64,000 bases of DNA, taken from Rhodanobacter glycinis (GTDB lineage: Bacteria > Pseudomonadota > Gammaproteobacteria > Xanthomonadales > Rhodanobacteraceae). The DNA lies in contig NZ_FOSR01000001.1 in NCBI RefSeq assembly GCF_900114325.1, forward strand, positions 265,693 to 329,692, written 5' to 3'. Shown piece after piece: positions 36,070-43,739 of the stretch. Within the stretch, counting starts at the first letter, position 1; each line of letters opens with the position of its first letter. The position numbers and the translations under genes are program-made. The notes below the pieces were generated by a model, which ran no database searches, was not told where the DNA came from, and was given only the letters and a program-made list of their open reading frames with translations.

Positions 36070-38091
36070 ATGCCTTTGTCTACATCCATCCTGCTGACGA
36101 TCGCGCTCGCACCGCTGGTCGGCTGCCTGCTGGCCGGTTTCCTCGGCAAGCAGATCGGTCGGGCCGGCGCGCACTGCGTGACCATCCTCGGCCTGCTGAT
36201 TTCCTGCGGCCTCTCGTTCTACGTGCTTTACCAGATCGGGTTTGCCGGCGCACCGGCCTACAACCACAACCTGTACACCTGGTTCGAGATCGGTCACCTG
36301 AATGCCAGCGTCGGCTTCATGATCGACCGGCTGACCGCGATGATGATGGTGGTGGTGACCTTCGTGTCGCTGCTGGTGCACATCTACACCATCGGTTACA
36401 TGGCCGACGACGACGGTTACCAGCGCTTCTTCAGCTACATTTCGCTGTTCACCTTCTCGATGCTGATGCTGGTGATGTCGAACAACTTCCTGCAGCTGTT
36501 CTTCGGCTGGGAAGCGGTGGGCCTGGTGTCGTACCTGCTGATCGGCTTCTGGTACAAGAAGCCCACGGCGATCTTCGCCAACCTCAAGGCGTTCCTGGTC
36601 AACCGCGTGGGCGACTTCGGCTTCCTGCTGGGCATTGCTGCCGTGCTGTATTTCATGGGCACGCTGGACTACGCCACCGCGTTCGCCGCGGCACCGACGC
36701 TGGTCGGCAAGACGCTGGCAATTACCCAGGGCACGCATTGGGATGCGGCCACGGTGATCTGCATCCTGCTGTTCATCGGTGCCATGGGCAAGTCGGCACA
36801 GGTGCCGCTGCACGTGTGGCTGCCGGACTCGATGGAAGGCCCGACGCCGATTTCCGCGTTGATCCACGCGGCCACGATGGTGACCGCCGGCATCTTCATG
36901 GTCGCGCGCATGTCGCCGTTCTTCGAGCTGTCGACCACCGCGCTGAGCTTCGTGCTGGTGATCGGTGCCACCGGTGCGCTGTTCACCGGCATGATCGGCA
37001 TCGTGCAGAACGACATCAAGCGCGTGATCGCGTATTCCACGCTGTCGCAGCTGGGTTACATGACCGTGGCGCTGGGCGTGTCGGTGTACGCCGGTGCGGT
37101 GTTCCACCTGATGACGCATGCGTTCTTCAAGGCGCTGCTGTTCCTCGGCGCGGGTTCGGTCATCATCGCCATGCACCATGAGCAGGACATGCGCTACATG
37201 GGCGGCCTGCGCAAGTACATGCCGATCACCTGGATCACCATGTGGGTGGGCTCGCTGGCGTTGTGCGCGGTGCCGTTCTTCTCCGGTTTCTATTCGAAGG
37301 ACGCGATCATTGAGGCGGTGGGCGAATCGCACCGCTGGGGCGCGAGTTATGCCTACTTCTGCGTGGTCGCCGGTGCGTTCGTCACCGCGCTGTACACGTT
37401 CCGCCAGATGTACCTGACCTTCCACGGCAAGGAACGCTTCACCGTCGTCGAGCATCATGGACACGGTCACCACGACGACCACGGCCACCATGAGCCTGGC
37501 GTCCTTGCGCACGCGCCGAAAGAATCGCCGTGGGTGGTAACGCTGCCGCTGATCCTGCTGGCGATCCCGTCGGCGCTGGTCGGTTTCTTCACGGTCAAGC
37601 CGTTGCTGTTCGGTCACTGGTTCGGCAGCGCCATCCACGTGAATCCGGCCAACGACATCCTCGGCGAGATGGGTGAGCACTTCCACGGTGCGCTCGCCAT
37701 GGCGCTGGACGGTTTCATCAGCCTGCCGTTCGGTCTGGTCGTGCTGGCCTTTGCCATCACCACGTACATCTATCTGTTCAATCCGGCGATGGCCGACAAG
37801 GTCAAGAGCCTGCTGAAGCCGTTGTGGACGGTGCTCGATCGCAAGTACTGGGTCGACAACGTGTACTACGCGCTGTTCGCCACGGGAAGCCAGAAACTTG
37901 GCCGCCTGTTCTGGAAGGCGGGCGATACCGCCGTGGTCGACGGCGTGATGGTCAATGGTTCGGCAGCGACGGTTCGACGTATCGCCGCCGGTACGCGCCG
38001 GTTGCAATCCGGTTACCTGTATCACTACGCCTTCGCGATGATTGTCGGCCTGATCCTGCTGCTAGGCGGGTACTGGCTGATCGGGCAATAA
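36070..38091 (+). CDS. nuoL: NADH-quinone oxidoreductase subunit L
   Basis: 673-aa antiporter-like proton-pumping subunit at the far end of the membrane arm. The core has LFFGWEAVGLVSYLLIGFWYKK with its key Glu, then GKSAQVPLHVWLPDSMEGPTPISALIHAATMVTAG, with a long amphipathic helix at the C-terminus. A histidine-rich cytoplasmic loop (HHGHGHHDDHGHHEPG, about 461-476) lies between helices; similar His-rich loops occur in other proteobacterial NuoL but it could bind metal. Confidence 0.96.
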   Translation: MPLSTSILLTIALAPLVGCLLAGFLGKQIGRAGAHCVTILGLLISCGLSFYVLYQIGFAGAPAYNHNLYTWFEIGHLNASVGFMIDRLTAMMMVVVTFVSLLVHIYTIGYMADDDGYQRFFSYISLFTFSMLMLVMSNNFLQLFFGWEAVGLVSYLLIGFWYKKPTAIFANLKAFLVNRVGDFGFLLGIAAVLYFMGTLDYATAFAAAPTLVGKTLAITQGTHWDAATVICILLFIGAMGKSAQVPLHVWLPDSMEGPTPISALIHAATMVTAGIFMVARMSPFFELSTTALSFVLVIGATGALFTGMIGIVQNDIKRVIAYSTLSQLGYMTVALGVSVYAGAVFHLMTHAFFKALLFLGAGSVIIAMHHEQDMRYMGGLRKYMPITWITMWVGSLALCAVPFFSGFYSKDAIIEAVGESHRWGASYAYFCVVAGAFVTALYTFRQMYLTFHGKERFTVVEHHGHGHHDDHGHHEPGVLAHAPKESPWVVTLPLILLAIPSALVGFFTVKPLLFGHWFGSAIHVNPANDILGEMGEHFHGALAMALDGFISLPFGLVVLAFAITTYIYLFNPAMADKVKSLLKPLWTVLDRKYWVDNVYYALFATGSQKLGRLFWKAGDTAVVDGVMVNGSAATVRRIAAGTRRLQSGYLYHYAFAMIVGLILLLGGYWLIGQ

Positions 38092-38106
38092 GGGAAGCGA
38101 GCACAC

Positions 38107-39615
38107 ATGTTCAATCACTTGCTCAGCCTGCTGATCTGGCTACCCATCATCGGCGCGGTGCCGGTGCTGCTGGCCGGTTCCGGCCGGCCCAACGCGGCGC
38201 GCTGGCTCGCTCTGCTGTTCATGGTGCTCACCTTCGTGGTGAGCCTGTTCCTGCTGCCGCAATACAACGCCACGGCGGGCGGCATGCAGCTGGTCGAAAG
38301 CCATGTCTGGATCGCCTCGCTCGGGGTGCACTACGGCTTGGCCGTGGACGGCATCTCGGTAGCGCTGATCGTGCTCACCACGATCGTCGGCATCCTGGTG
38401 GTGGTCGGCGCGTGGGAGGTCATCAAGGTCAACACGCACCAGTACATGGCCGCCATGCTGGTGCTCGAAGGCCTGATGATCGGCGTGTTCTGCGCCACCG
38501 ACGCGTTGCTGTTCTACGTGTTCTTCGAGGCCATGCTGATCCCGATGTTCATCCTCATCGGTGTCTGGGGTGGCCCGCGGCGCGTCTATGCCACGCTGAA
38601 GTTCTTCATCTACACGTTCCTCGGCTCGGTCTTCATGCTGATCGCGCTGATGTATCTGTATGAGCGCTCGGGCACGTTCGACATGCACGTGTGGGCGTCG
38701 TTGCCGCTGACGATGAAGGAACAGACCTGGCTGTTCTTCGGCTTCCTGATCGCCTTCGCGATCAAGGTGCCGATGGTGCCGGTGCACACATGGTTGCCGG
38801 ATGCTCACGTGGAGGCGCCAACCGGCGGCTCGGTGGTGCTGGCTGCAGTGATGCTGAAGGTCGGTACCTACGGCATGCTGCGCTTCATCCTGCCGATCGT
38901 GCCGGACGCGGGTGAGCATTTCACCTGGCTGATCGTCGTGCTCAGCCTGATCGCGATCATCTACATCGGTTACGTGGCGCTGGTGCAGGAGGACATGAAG
39001 AAACTCGTGGCCTACTCGTCGATCGCGCACATGGGCTTCGTCACGCTGGGCATCTTCATCGCCTTCATGCTGATTCGCCACGACGGCAACGTCGACGCGG
39101 CGCGCCTGGGCATGCAGGGTGCGATGGTGCAGATGATCTCGCACGGTTTCGTCTCCGGCGCCATGTTTACCTGCATCGGCGTGATGTACGACCGCCTGCA
39201 TACGCGCCTGATCAAGGATTACGGTGGCCTGATCAACGTGATGCCCTGGTTCGGCTTCTTCTACGTGCTGTTCGCGATGGCCAACTGCGGCCTGCCGGGC
39301 ACCAGCGGTTTCGTCGGCGAGTTCATGGTGATCCTGGCCAGCTTCAGTGCGAATCCGTGGATCGGCCTGTTCGCCGCCTTCACCCTGATCATCGGCGCGG
39401 GTTACACACTGTGGCTGGTCAAGCGGGTGCTGTGGGGGCAGATCACCAACCCGCACGTGGCCGAAATGAAAGAGATCAATGGTCGCGAGACCTTCGTGCT
39501 GGCCGCCTTTGCCGCACTGGTGCTGTTCATCGGTATCTGGCCCGAGCCGCTGGTCCATCTGATGGACAGCTCGGTGACGCAACTGGTGCAGCAGCTCGCC
39601 GTCCACAAGATTTAA
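38107..39615 (+). CDS. nuoM: NADH-quinone oxidoreductase subunit M
   Basis: 502-aa antiporter-like proton-pumping subunit, about 14 helices. The segment FYVFFEAMLIPMFILIGVWGG contains the key Glu, and KVPMVPVHTWLPDAHVEAPTGGSVVLAAVMLKVGTYG is the conserved proton-channel block with the Lys. Starts 15 nt after nuoL. Confidence 0.97.
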   Translation: MFNHLLSLLIWLPIIGAVPVLLAGSGRPNAARWLALLFMVLTFVVSLFLLPQYNATAGGMQLVESHVWIASLGVHYGLAVDGISVALIVLTTIVGILVVVGAWEVIKVNTHQYMAAMLVLEGLMIGVFCATDALLFYVFFEAMLIPMFILIGVWGGPRRVYATLKFFIYTFLGSVFMLIALMYLYERSGTFDMHVWASLPLTMKEQTWLFFGFLIAFAIKVPMVPVHTWLPDAHVEAPTGGSVVLAAVMLKVGTYGMLRFILPIVPDAGEHFTWLIVVLSLIAIIYIGYVALVQEDMKKLVAYSSIAHMGFVTLGIFIAFMLIRHDGNVDAARLGMQGAMVQMISHGFVSGAMFTCIGVMYDRLHTRLIKDYGGLINVMPWFGFFYVLFAMANCGLPGTSGFVGEFMVILASFSANPWIGLFAAFTLIIGAGYTLWLVKRVLWGQITNPHVAEMKEINGRETFVLAAFAALVLFIGIWPEPLVHLMDSSVTQLVQQLAVHKI

Positions 39616-39630
39616 GCGGAAACACAGCCA

Positions 39631-41070
39631 ATGCCGACTTTCAACGACATCCTTGTCCTGCTGCCGGAGTTCTATCTGGTAGCTGCGGCGTGCCTTCTGC
39701 TGCTGCTGGACGCCTTCATGAAGCCGGAGCAGCGCGGCGTGCTGCACTGGATCTCCATCGCCGTGTTGCTGGTGGCGATCTACCTGGTCATCGCCGGCCA
39801 GCCACCGGAAACGGTCACCGCGTTCGGCGGCATGTTCGTCCGTGATCGCGCGGCCGAGATACTCAAGGTGTTCTCGCTGTTGAGCGTGGTGCTGGTATTC
39901 ATCTACTCGCGCCCGTACCTGGTCGACCGCAAGCTGTTCCAGGGCGAGTTCTACACGGTGATGATCTTCGCGGTGATCGGCGTGATGCTGCTGGTCTCGG
40001 CCGGCAACCTGGTGATGATCTACCTGGGCCTGGAACTGCTGACGCTGTCCTCGTATGGCCTGGTGGCGCTGAATCGCGATTCGCCGTTGTCGTCCGAAGC
40101 GGCAATGAAGTACTTCGTGCTGGGTGCGTTGTCCTCAGGCATGCTGCTGTACGGCATGTCGATGGTGTACGGTGCCGCCGGTACGCTCGACCTTGCCGCC
40201 TTGCACGGTGCCACCGCCCATGCCGGCATGCCGCACCTGATGCTGTTTGGCCTGATCTTCATGCTGGTGGGTATCGCCTTCAAGCTGGGTGCCGCGCCGT
40301 TCCACATGTGGATTCCCGACGTCTACCAGGGCGCTTCCACCCCGGTCACCACGTTCATTGCCTCGGCTTCCAAGCTGGCCGCGTTCGGCATGGCATACCG
40401 CCTGCTCGAAGGCGGCATGGCTGACCTGGCGCATTACTGGCAACCGATGCTGGCCGTGATCGCGGTGCTGTCGATGGCGATCGGCAATCTGGTCGCCATC
40501 GTGCAGACCAACCTCAAGCGCATGCTGGCGTACTCGACCATTTCGCACATGGGTTACCTGATCATCGGCCTGGTCAATGCCGGGCCGGAGGGTTACTCCG
40601 CCGCGATGTTCTACGCGATCAGCTACGCGCTGATGGCCACCGCCGCCTTCGGTGTGATCCTGGCGCTGGCGCGTGCCGGTTTCGAGTGCGAGGAGATCGA
40701 CGACTTCAAGGGCCTGAACCAGCGTTCGCCGTGGATGGCTTTCCTGATGATGCTGGCGATGTTCTCGCTGGCTGGCGTGCCGCCGCTGTACGGCTTCTTC
40801 GCGAAGTACCTGGTGCTGCAGGCTGCCATCGATGCGCACATGTTGTGGCTGGCCATCGTCGGTGTGGTGTTCGCCATCATCGGCCTGTACTACTACCTGC
40901 GCGTAGTGAAGATGATGTACTTCGACAAGGCCGAAGAGGGCGTGCTGACGAAGTTGCAGCCGGATGCCACGTTGCGCGTCGTGCTGTCGCTGAATGCGCT
41001 GGTGCTGGTGGCGCTGGGCATCTACTGGGGACCGCTGCTGGGCTGGTGCAAGCAAGCGTTCGTCGGTTGA
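39631..41070 (+). CDS. nuoN: NADH-quinone oxidoreductase subunit N
   Basis: 479-aa antiporter-like subunit ending the nuo operon. MIYLGLELLTLSSYGLVA carries the conserved Glu, and FKLGAAPFHMWIPDVYQGASTPVTTFIASASK the Lys-containing channel block. A small hairpin (41078-41092) follows the stop, but no strong terminator is seen before the tRNA-fMet promoter. Confidence 0.97.
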   Translation: MPTFNDILVLLPEFYLVAAACLLLLLDAFMKPEQRGVLHWISIAVLLVAIYLVIAGQPPETVTAFGGMFVRDRAAEILKVFSLLSVVLVFIYSRPYLVDRKLFQGEFYTVMIFAVIGVMLLVSAGNLVMIYLGLELLTLSSYGLVALNRDSPLSSEAAMKYFVLGALSSGMLLYGMSMVYGAAGTLDLAALHGATAHAGMPHLMLFGLIFMLVGIAFKLGAAPFHMWIPDVYQGASTPVTTFIASASKLAAFGMAYRLLEGGMADLAHYWQPMLAVIAVLSMAIGNLVAIVQTNLKRMLAYSTISHMGYLIIGLVNAGPEGYSAAMFYAISYALMATAAFGVILALARAGFECEEIDDFKGLNQRSPWMAFLMMLAMFSLAGVPPLYGFFAKYLVLQAAIDAHMLWLAIVGVVFAIIGLYYYLRVVKMMYFDKAEEGVLTKLQPDATLRVVLSLNALVLVALGIYWGPLLGWCKQAFVG

Positions 41071-41120
41071 GTTTCACGCCGCGATGCGCGGCAAGCAGCA
41101 AGAAAGTTTGATGATAAGGC

Positions 41121-41149
41121 TTGCAAGAAACCGGCCATCTCGTTAGACT
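41121..41149 (+). promoter_or_regulatory. Sigma70-like promoter for tRNA-fMet
   Basis: TTGCAA at 41121-41126 and TAGACT at 41144-41149 with a 17-bp spacer; the expected start lies about 7 nt before the tRNA. The following GC-rich TGCGG could act as a discriminator. Confidence 0.58.
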
Positions 41150-41162
41150 TTGCGGACTCTGA

Positions 41163-41239
41163 TGCGGGGTGGAGCAGTCTGGCAGCTCGTCGGGCTCATA
41201 ACCCGAAGGTCGCAGGTTCGAATCCTGCCCCCGCTACCA
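41163..41239 (+). tRNA. Initiator tRNA-Met (anticodon CAT)
   Basis: 77-nt tRNA with encoded CCA. The anticodon CAT is at 41197-41199. Three consecutive G-C pairs in the anticodon stem (GGG/CCC) and an unpaired first acceptor position (T1 opposite T72) are the hallmarks of an initiator tRNA. It precedes rimP-nusA-infB just as metY does in E. coli. Confidence 0.96.
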
Positions 41240-41242
41240 GGT

Positions 41243-41260
41243 CTTTCTTGGACAAGAAAG
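41243..41260 (+). other. Hairpin overlapping the first terminator after tRNA-fMet
   Basis: CTTTCTTG and CAAGAAAG pair perfectly over 8 bp with only GA between them. The right arm shares bases 41257-41260 with the left arm of the next terminator hairpin, so the two structures compete. Confidence 0.5.
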
Positions 41261-41281
41261 CCTCCTTAGTGAGGCTTTTTT
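41257..41281 (+). terminator. Intrinsic terminator after tRNA-fMet
   Basis: Stem AAAGCCTC / GAGGCTTT (41257-41264 with 41271-41278), loop CTTAGT, followed by a run of T. It should end most tRNA transcripts. Confidence 0.8.
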
Positions 41282-41377
41282 GTTGGGCGCAAGGATGCGT
41301 CGTGTTGTTTGGCTGGCCCGCAGGGCGCCGCAACGCCGGAAAGATGCTGGAGGAGTCGGGACATCGGCGAGATAGGG

Positions 41378-41404
41378 AAATGGGCCGCTTGAGCCCATTT
41401 TTTG
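41378..41404 (+). terminator. Second intrinsic terminator, 44 nt before rimP
   Basis: Stem AAATGGGC / GCCCATTT (41378-41385 with 41393-41400), loop CGCTTGA, then six T in a row. Transcripts from the tRNA promoter must pass both terminators to reach rimP. Confidence 0.82.
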
Positions 41405-41447
41405 TTTCTGGCGACAGCTGACATACAGATCCCACGACGGGCAATAC

Positions 41448-41984
41448 ATGGATACACAAGCACTCGCGCAACGCTTTACCGACGTCCTGGGTGATCTGGG
41501 CCTGGAATGCATCGGTGTGGAGTTCACCCCGGCGCAAGGGCAGAGTACCCTGCGCGTTTATCTGGACGTGCTTGATCAGACCACGGAGGGCCGCGAGGTC
41601 ACTCTGGACGATTGCGAAGCAGCCAGCCGCGAGTTGTCGGCGCTGCTCGACGTTGAAGATCCGGTTCCGGGGCATTACGTACTGGAAGTGTCTTCGCCGG
41701 GGCTTGATCGCCCGCTGTTCAGCGCGGGGCAGTTCGCGAAGGTGGTGGGGCAGGAAGTGAAGATTCTGCTGAAAGCGCCGATCGACGGGCGTCGCCGGCT
41801 TCGTGGCAAGGTGGTGTCGGTGGAAGGCGAGCAGATTGCGCTGGAGGCCGAAGGCAAAGCATTCGGCTTCGAGCATGCCGCGGTGGAAAGTGCACGCGTG
41901 GTGCCCGACTGGGCCGGTCTCGGCTACGTGCCGCAGCCCAAGCGTGGCGGCAGCACGCGAAGCAAGAAGAAAGCCGGCAAGTGA
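41448..41984 (+). CDS. rimP: Ribosome maturation factor RimP
   Basis: 178-aa RimP, needed for 30S subunit maturation. The N-terminal domain has GLECIGVEF and LRVYLDV strands; the [19 protein letters not shown] and [12 protein letters not shown] segments are diagnostic. The basic C-terminal tail ([13 protein letters not shown]) extends beyond the E. coli protein. It heads rimP-nusA-infB-rbfA-truB-rpsO-pnp, with two terminators upstream. Confidence 0.95.
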   Translation: MDTQALAQRFTDVLGDLGLECIGVEFTPAQGQSTLRVYLDVLDQTTEGREVTLDDCEAASRELSALLDVEDPVPGHYVLEVSSPGLDRPLFSAGQFAKVVGQEVKILLKAPIDGRRRLRGKVVSVEGEQIALEAEGKAFGFEHAAVESARVVPDWAGLGYVPQPKRGGSTRSKKKAGK

Positions 41985-42104
41985 ATTGAGGCAAGTGAAT
42001 TGAATGGTGCGGCCATGGACAGGCCGCTTTTTGATCCCAAGCATTCATGGACGGATGCCAAAGTTAACGAGCGGGCGCCGGGTGGTGTCTACGGAGTTGC
42101 TGCA

Positions 42105-43610
42105 ATGAGCAAAGAGCTTTTGCTGGTGGTTGACGCGGTTGCCAACGAAAAGGGCGTGCCGCGCGAAGTGATCTTCGAAGCGCTGGAAGCCGCATTGGCT
42201 TCTGCGGCGAAGAAGCGCTATCCGGAGGAAGATCCGGACATCCACGTCTCGATCGACCGCGACACCGGCGATTACGAGACCTTCCGTCGTTGGGAAATCA
42301 TCGCCGACGATGGCGAGATGGAGTCCCCGTTCTACCAGCTGCGCCTGATGGATGCGCTGGACGAACGTGAGGGCGCCGAGGTCGGCGAATACATCGAGAC
42401 GCAGATCGAGAACGCCGAGTTCGGCCGCATTGCCGCGCAGGCCGCCAAGCAGGTGATCGTGCAGCGCGTGCGCGAAGCCGAGCGCCAGCAGGTGGTCGAT
42501 GCATACGTCGACCGCGTTGGCGAACTGATCACCGGTATCGTCAAGCGCGTCGAGCGCGGCAACGTGTACCTGGACCTGGGTTCCAATGCCGAGGCCTTCA
42601 TCCCGCGCGACAAGACCATTCCGCGCGAGTCGGCCCGCGTCGGCGATCGCGTGCGCGGCTATCTTTTTGAAGTGCGTTCGGAAGTGCGCGGCCCGCAGTT
42701 GTTCGTCTCGCGCGCAGCCCCCGAATTCATGATGGAGCTGTTCAAGCTCGAAGTGCCGGAAGTCGGCCAGGGTTTGGTGGAGATCAAGGGCTGTGCCCGC
42801 GATCCGGGCGACCGCGCCAAGATCGCCGTGCTGGCCCACGACACCCGCACCGATCCCATCGGCGCGTGCATCGGCATGCGCGGTTCGCGCGTGCAGGCGG
42901 TGTCCAACGAGCTCAACGGCGAACGCGTCGACATCATCCTGTGGCACGAGAACCAGGCCCAGTTCGTCATCAATGCGATGGCGCCGGCCGAAGTGCAGTC
43001 CATCATCATGGACGAGGAAAAGCACTCGATGGACATCGCCGTGGCCGAGGACAAGCTCTCGCAGGCGATCGGTCGTGGTGGCCAGAACGTGCGTCTCGCC
43101 AGCAAGCTCACCGGCTGGCAGCTCAACGTGATGACGCAGGACCAGGTCACCGCCAAGAGCGAGGCCGAGCAGGACGCGGCACGCCAGTTGTTCATGGACA
43201 AGCTGGAAGTGGACCAGGAGATCGCCATCATCCTGGTGCAGGAAGGTTTCTCCAGCGTTGAGGAAATCGCCTACGTGCCCAGCGCCGAGCTGCTCGCCGT
43301 GGAAGGCTTCGACGAGGACATCGTCGAGGAGCTGCGTGCGCGTGCGCGTGATGCGCTGCTCACCGAGGCCCTGGCGGTGGAAGAGGATATCGACGAGCAC
43401 CAGCCGAGCGAAGAGCTGCTGGCCCTCGACGGCATGGATGAGACGACGGCCTTTGCCCTGGCCGCTCGCGGCGTGGTCACGATGGATGATCTGGCCGACC
43501 TTGCGGTCGACGACCTGATCGATATCGAGGGCATGGACGAGGAGCGGGCTGCGGCACTGATCATGGCGGCGCGAGCCCCGATGATCGCTGAACTGGAGAA
43601 GGGCGGCTAA
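42105..43610 (+). CDS. nusA: Transcription termination/antitermination protein NusA
   Basis: 501-aa NusA. The order is N-terminal RNA polymerase-binding domain (MSKELLLVVDAVANEKG), S1 domain (GIVKRVERGNVYLDLG, about 138-200), two KH domains (IGMRGSRVQAVSNEL and IGRGGQNVRLASKL), and two acidic helical repeats at the C-terminus as in gammaproteobacteria. The ATG at 42105 gives the family N-terminus. In E. coli NusA feeds back on its own operon; the terminators upstream of rimP would suit the same logic. Confidence 0.97.
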   Translation: MSKELLLVVDAVANEKGVPREVIFEALEAALASAAKKRYPEEDPDIHVSIDRDTGDYETFRRWEIIADDGEMESPFYQLRLMDALDEREGAEVGEYIETQIENAEFGRIAAQAAKQVIVQRVREAERQQVVDAYVDRVGELITGIVKRVERGNVYLDLGSNAEAFIPRDKTIPRESARVGDRVRGYLFEVRSEVRGPQLFVSRAAPEFMMELFKLEVPEVGQGLVEIKGCARDPGDRAKIAVLAHDTRTDPIGACIGMRGSRVQAVSNELNGERVDIILWHENQAQFVINAMAPAEVQSIIMDEEKHSMDIAVAEDKLSQAIGRGGQNVRLASKLTGWQLNVMTQDQVTAKSEAEQDAARQLFMDKLEVDQEIAIILVQEGFSSVEEIAYVPSAELLAVEGFDEDIVEELRARARDALLTEALAVEEDIDEHQPSEELLALDGMDETTAFALAARGVVTMDDLADLAVDDLIDIEGMDEERAAALIMAARAPMIAELEKGG

Positions 43611-43623
43611 CCGCGAAACGGCA

Positions 43624-43666
43624 GCACCCTGGATGGGTGCGCCGAGGGAAGCTCAGGCAGCTTCCC
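43624..43666 (+). other. Two tandem hairpins between nusA and infB
   Basis: GCACCC / GGGTGC (43624-43629 with 43635-43640) and GGGAAGCT / AGCTTCCC (43646-43653 with 43659-43666), each with a 5-nt loop. There is no T tract, so processing sites or mRNA stabilisers are more likely than termination. Confidence 0.45.
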
Positions 43667-43739
43667 GCCATGGATGGAGGTGGACGTGCAGGCAAGGCCG
43701 CACGGACGATAAGCGCGGGAACGGCGGAGAAAGCACACG

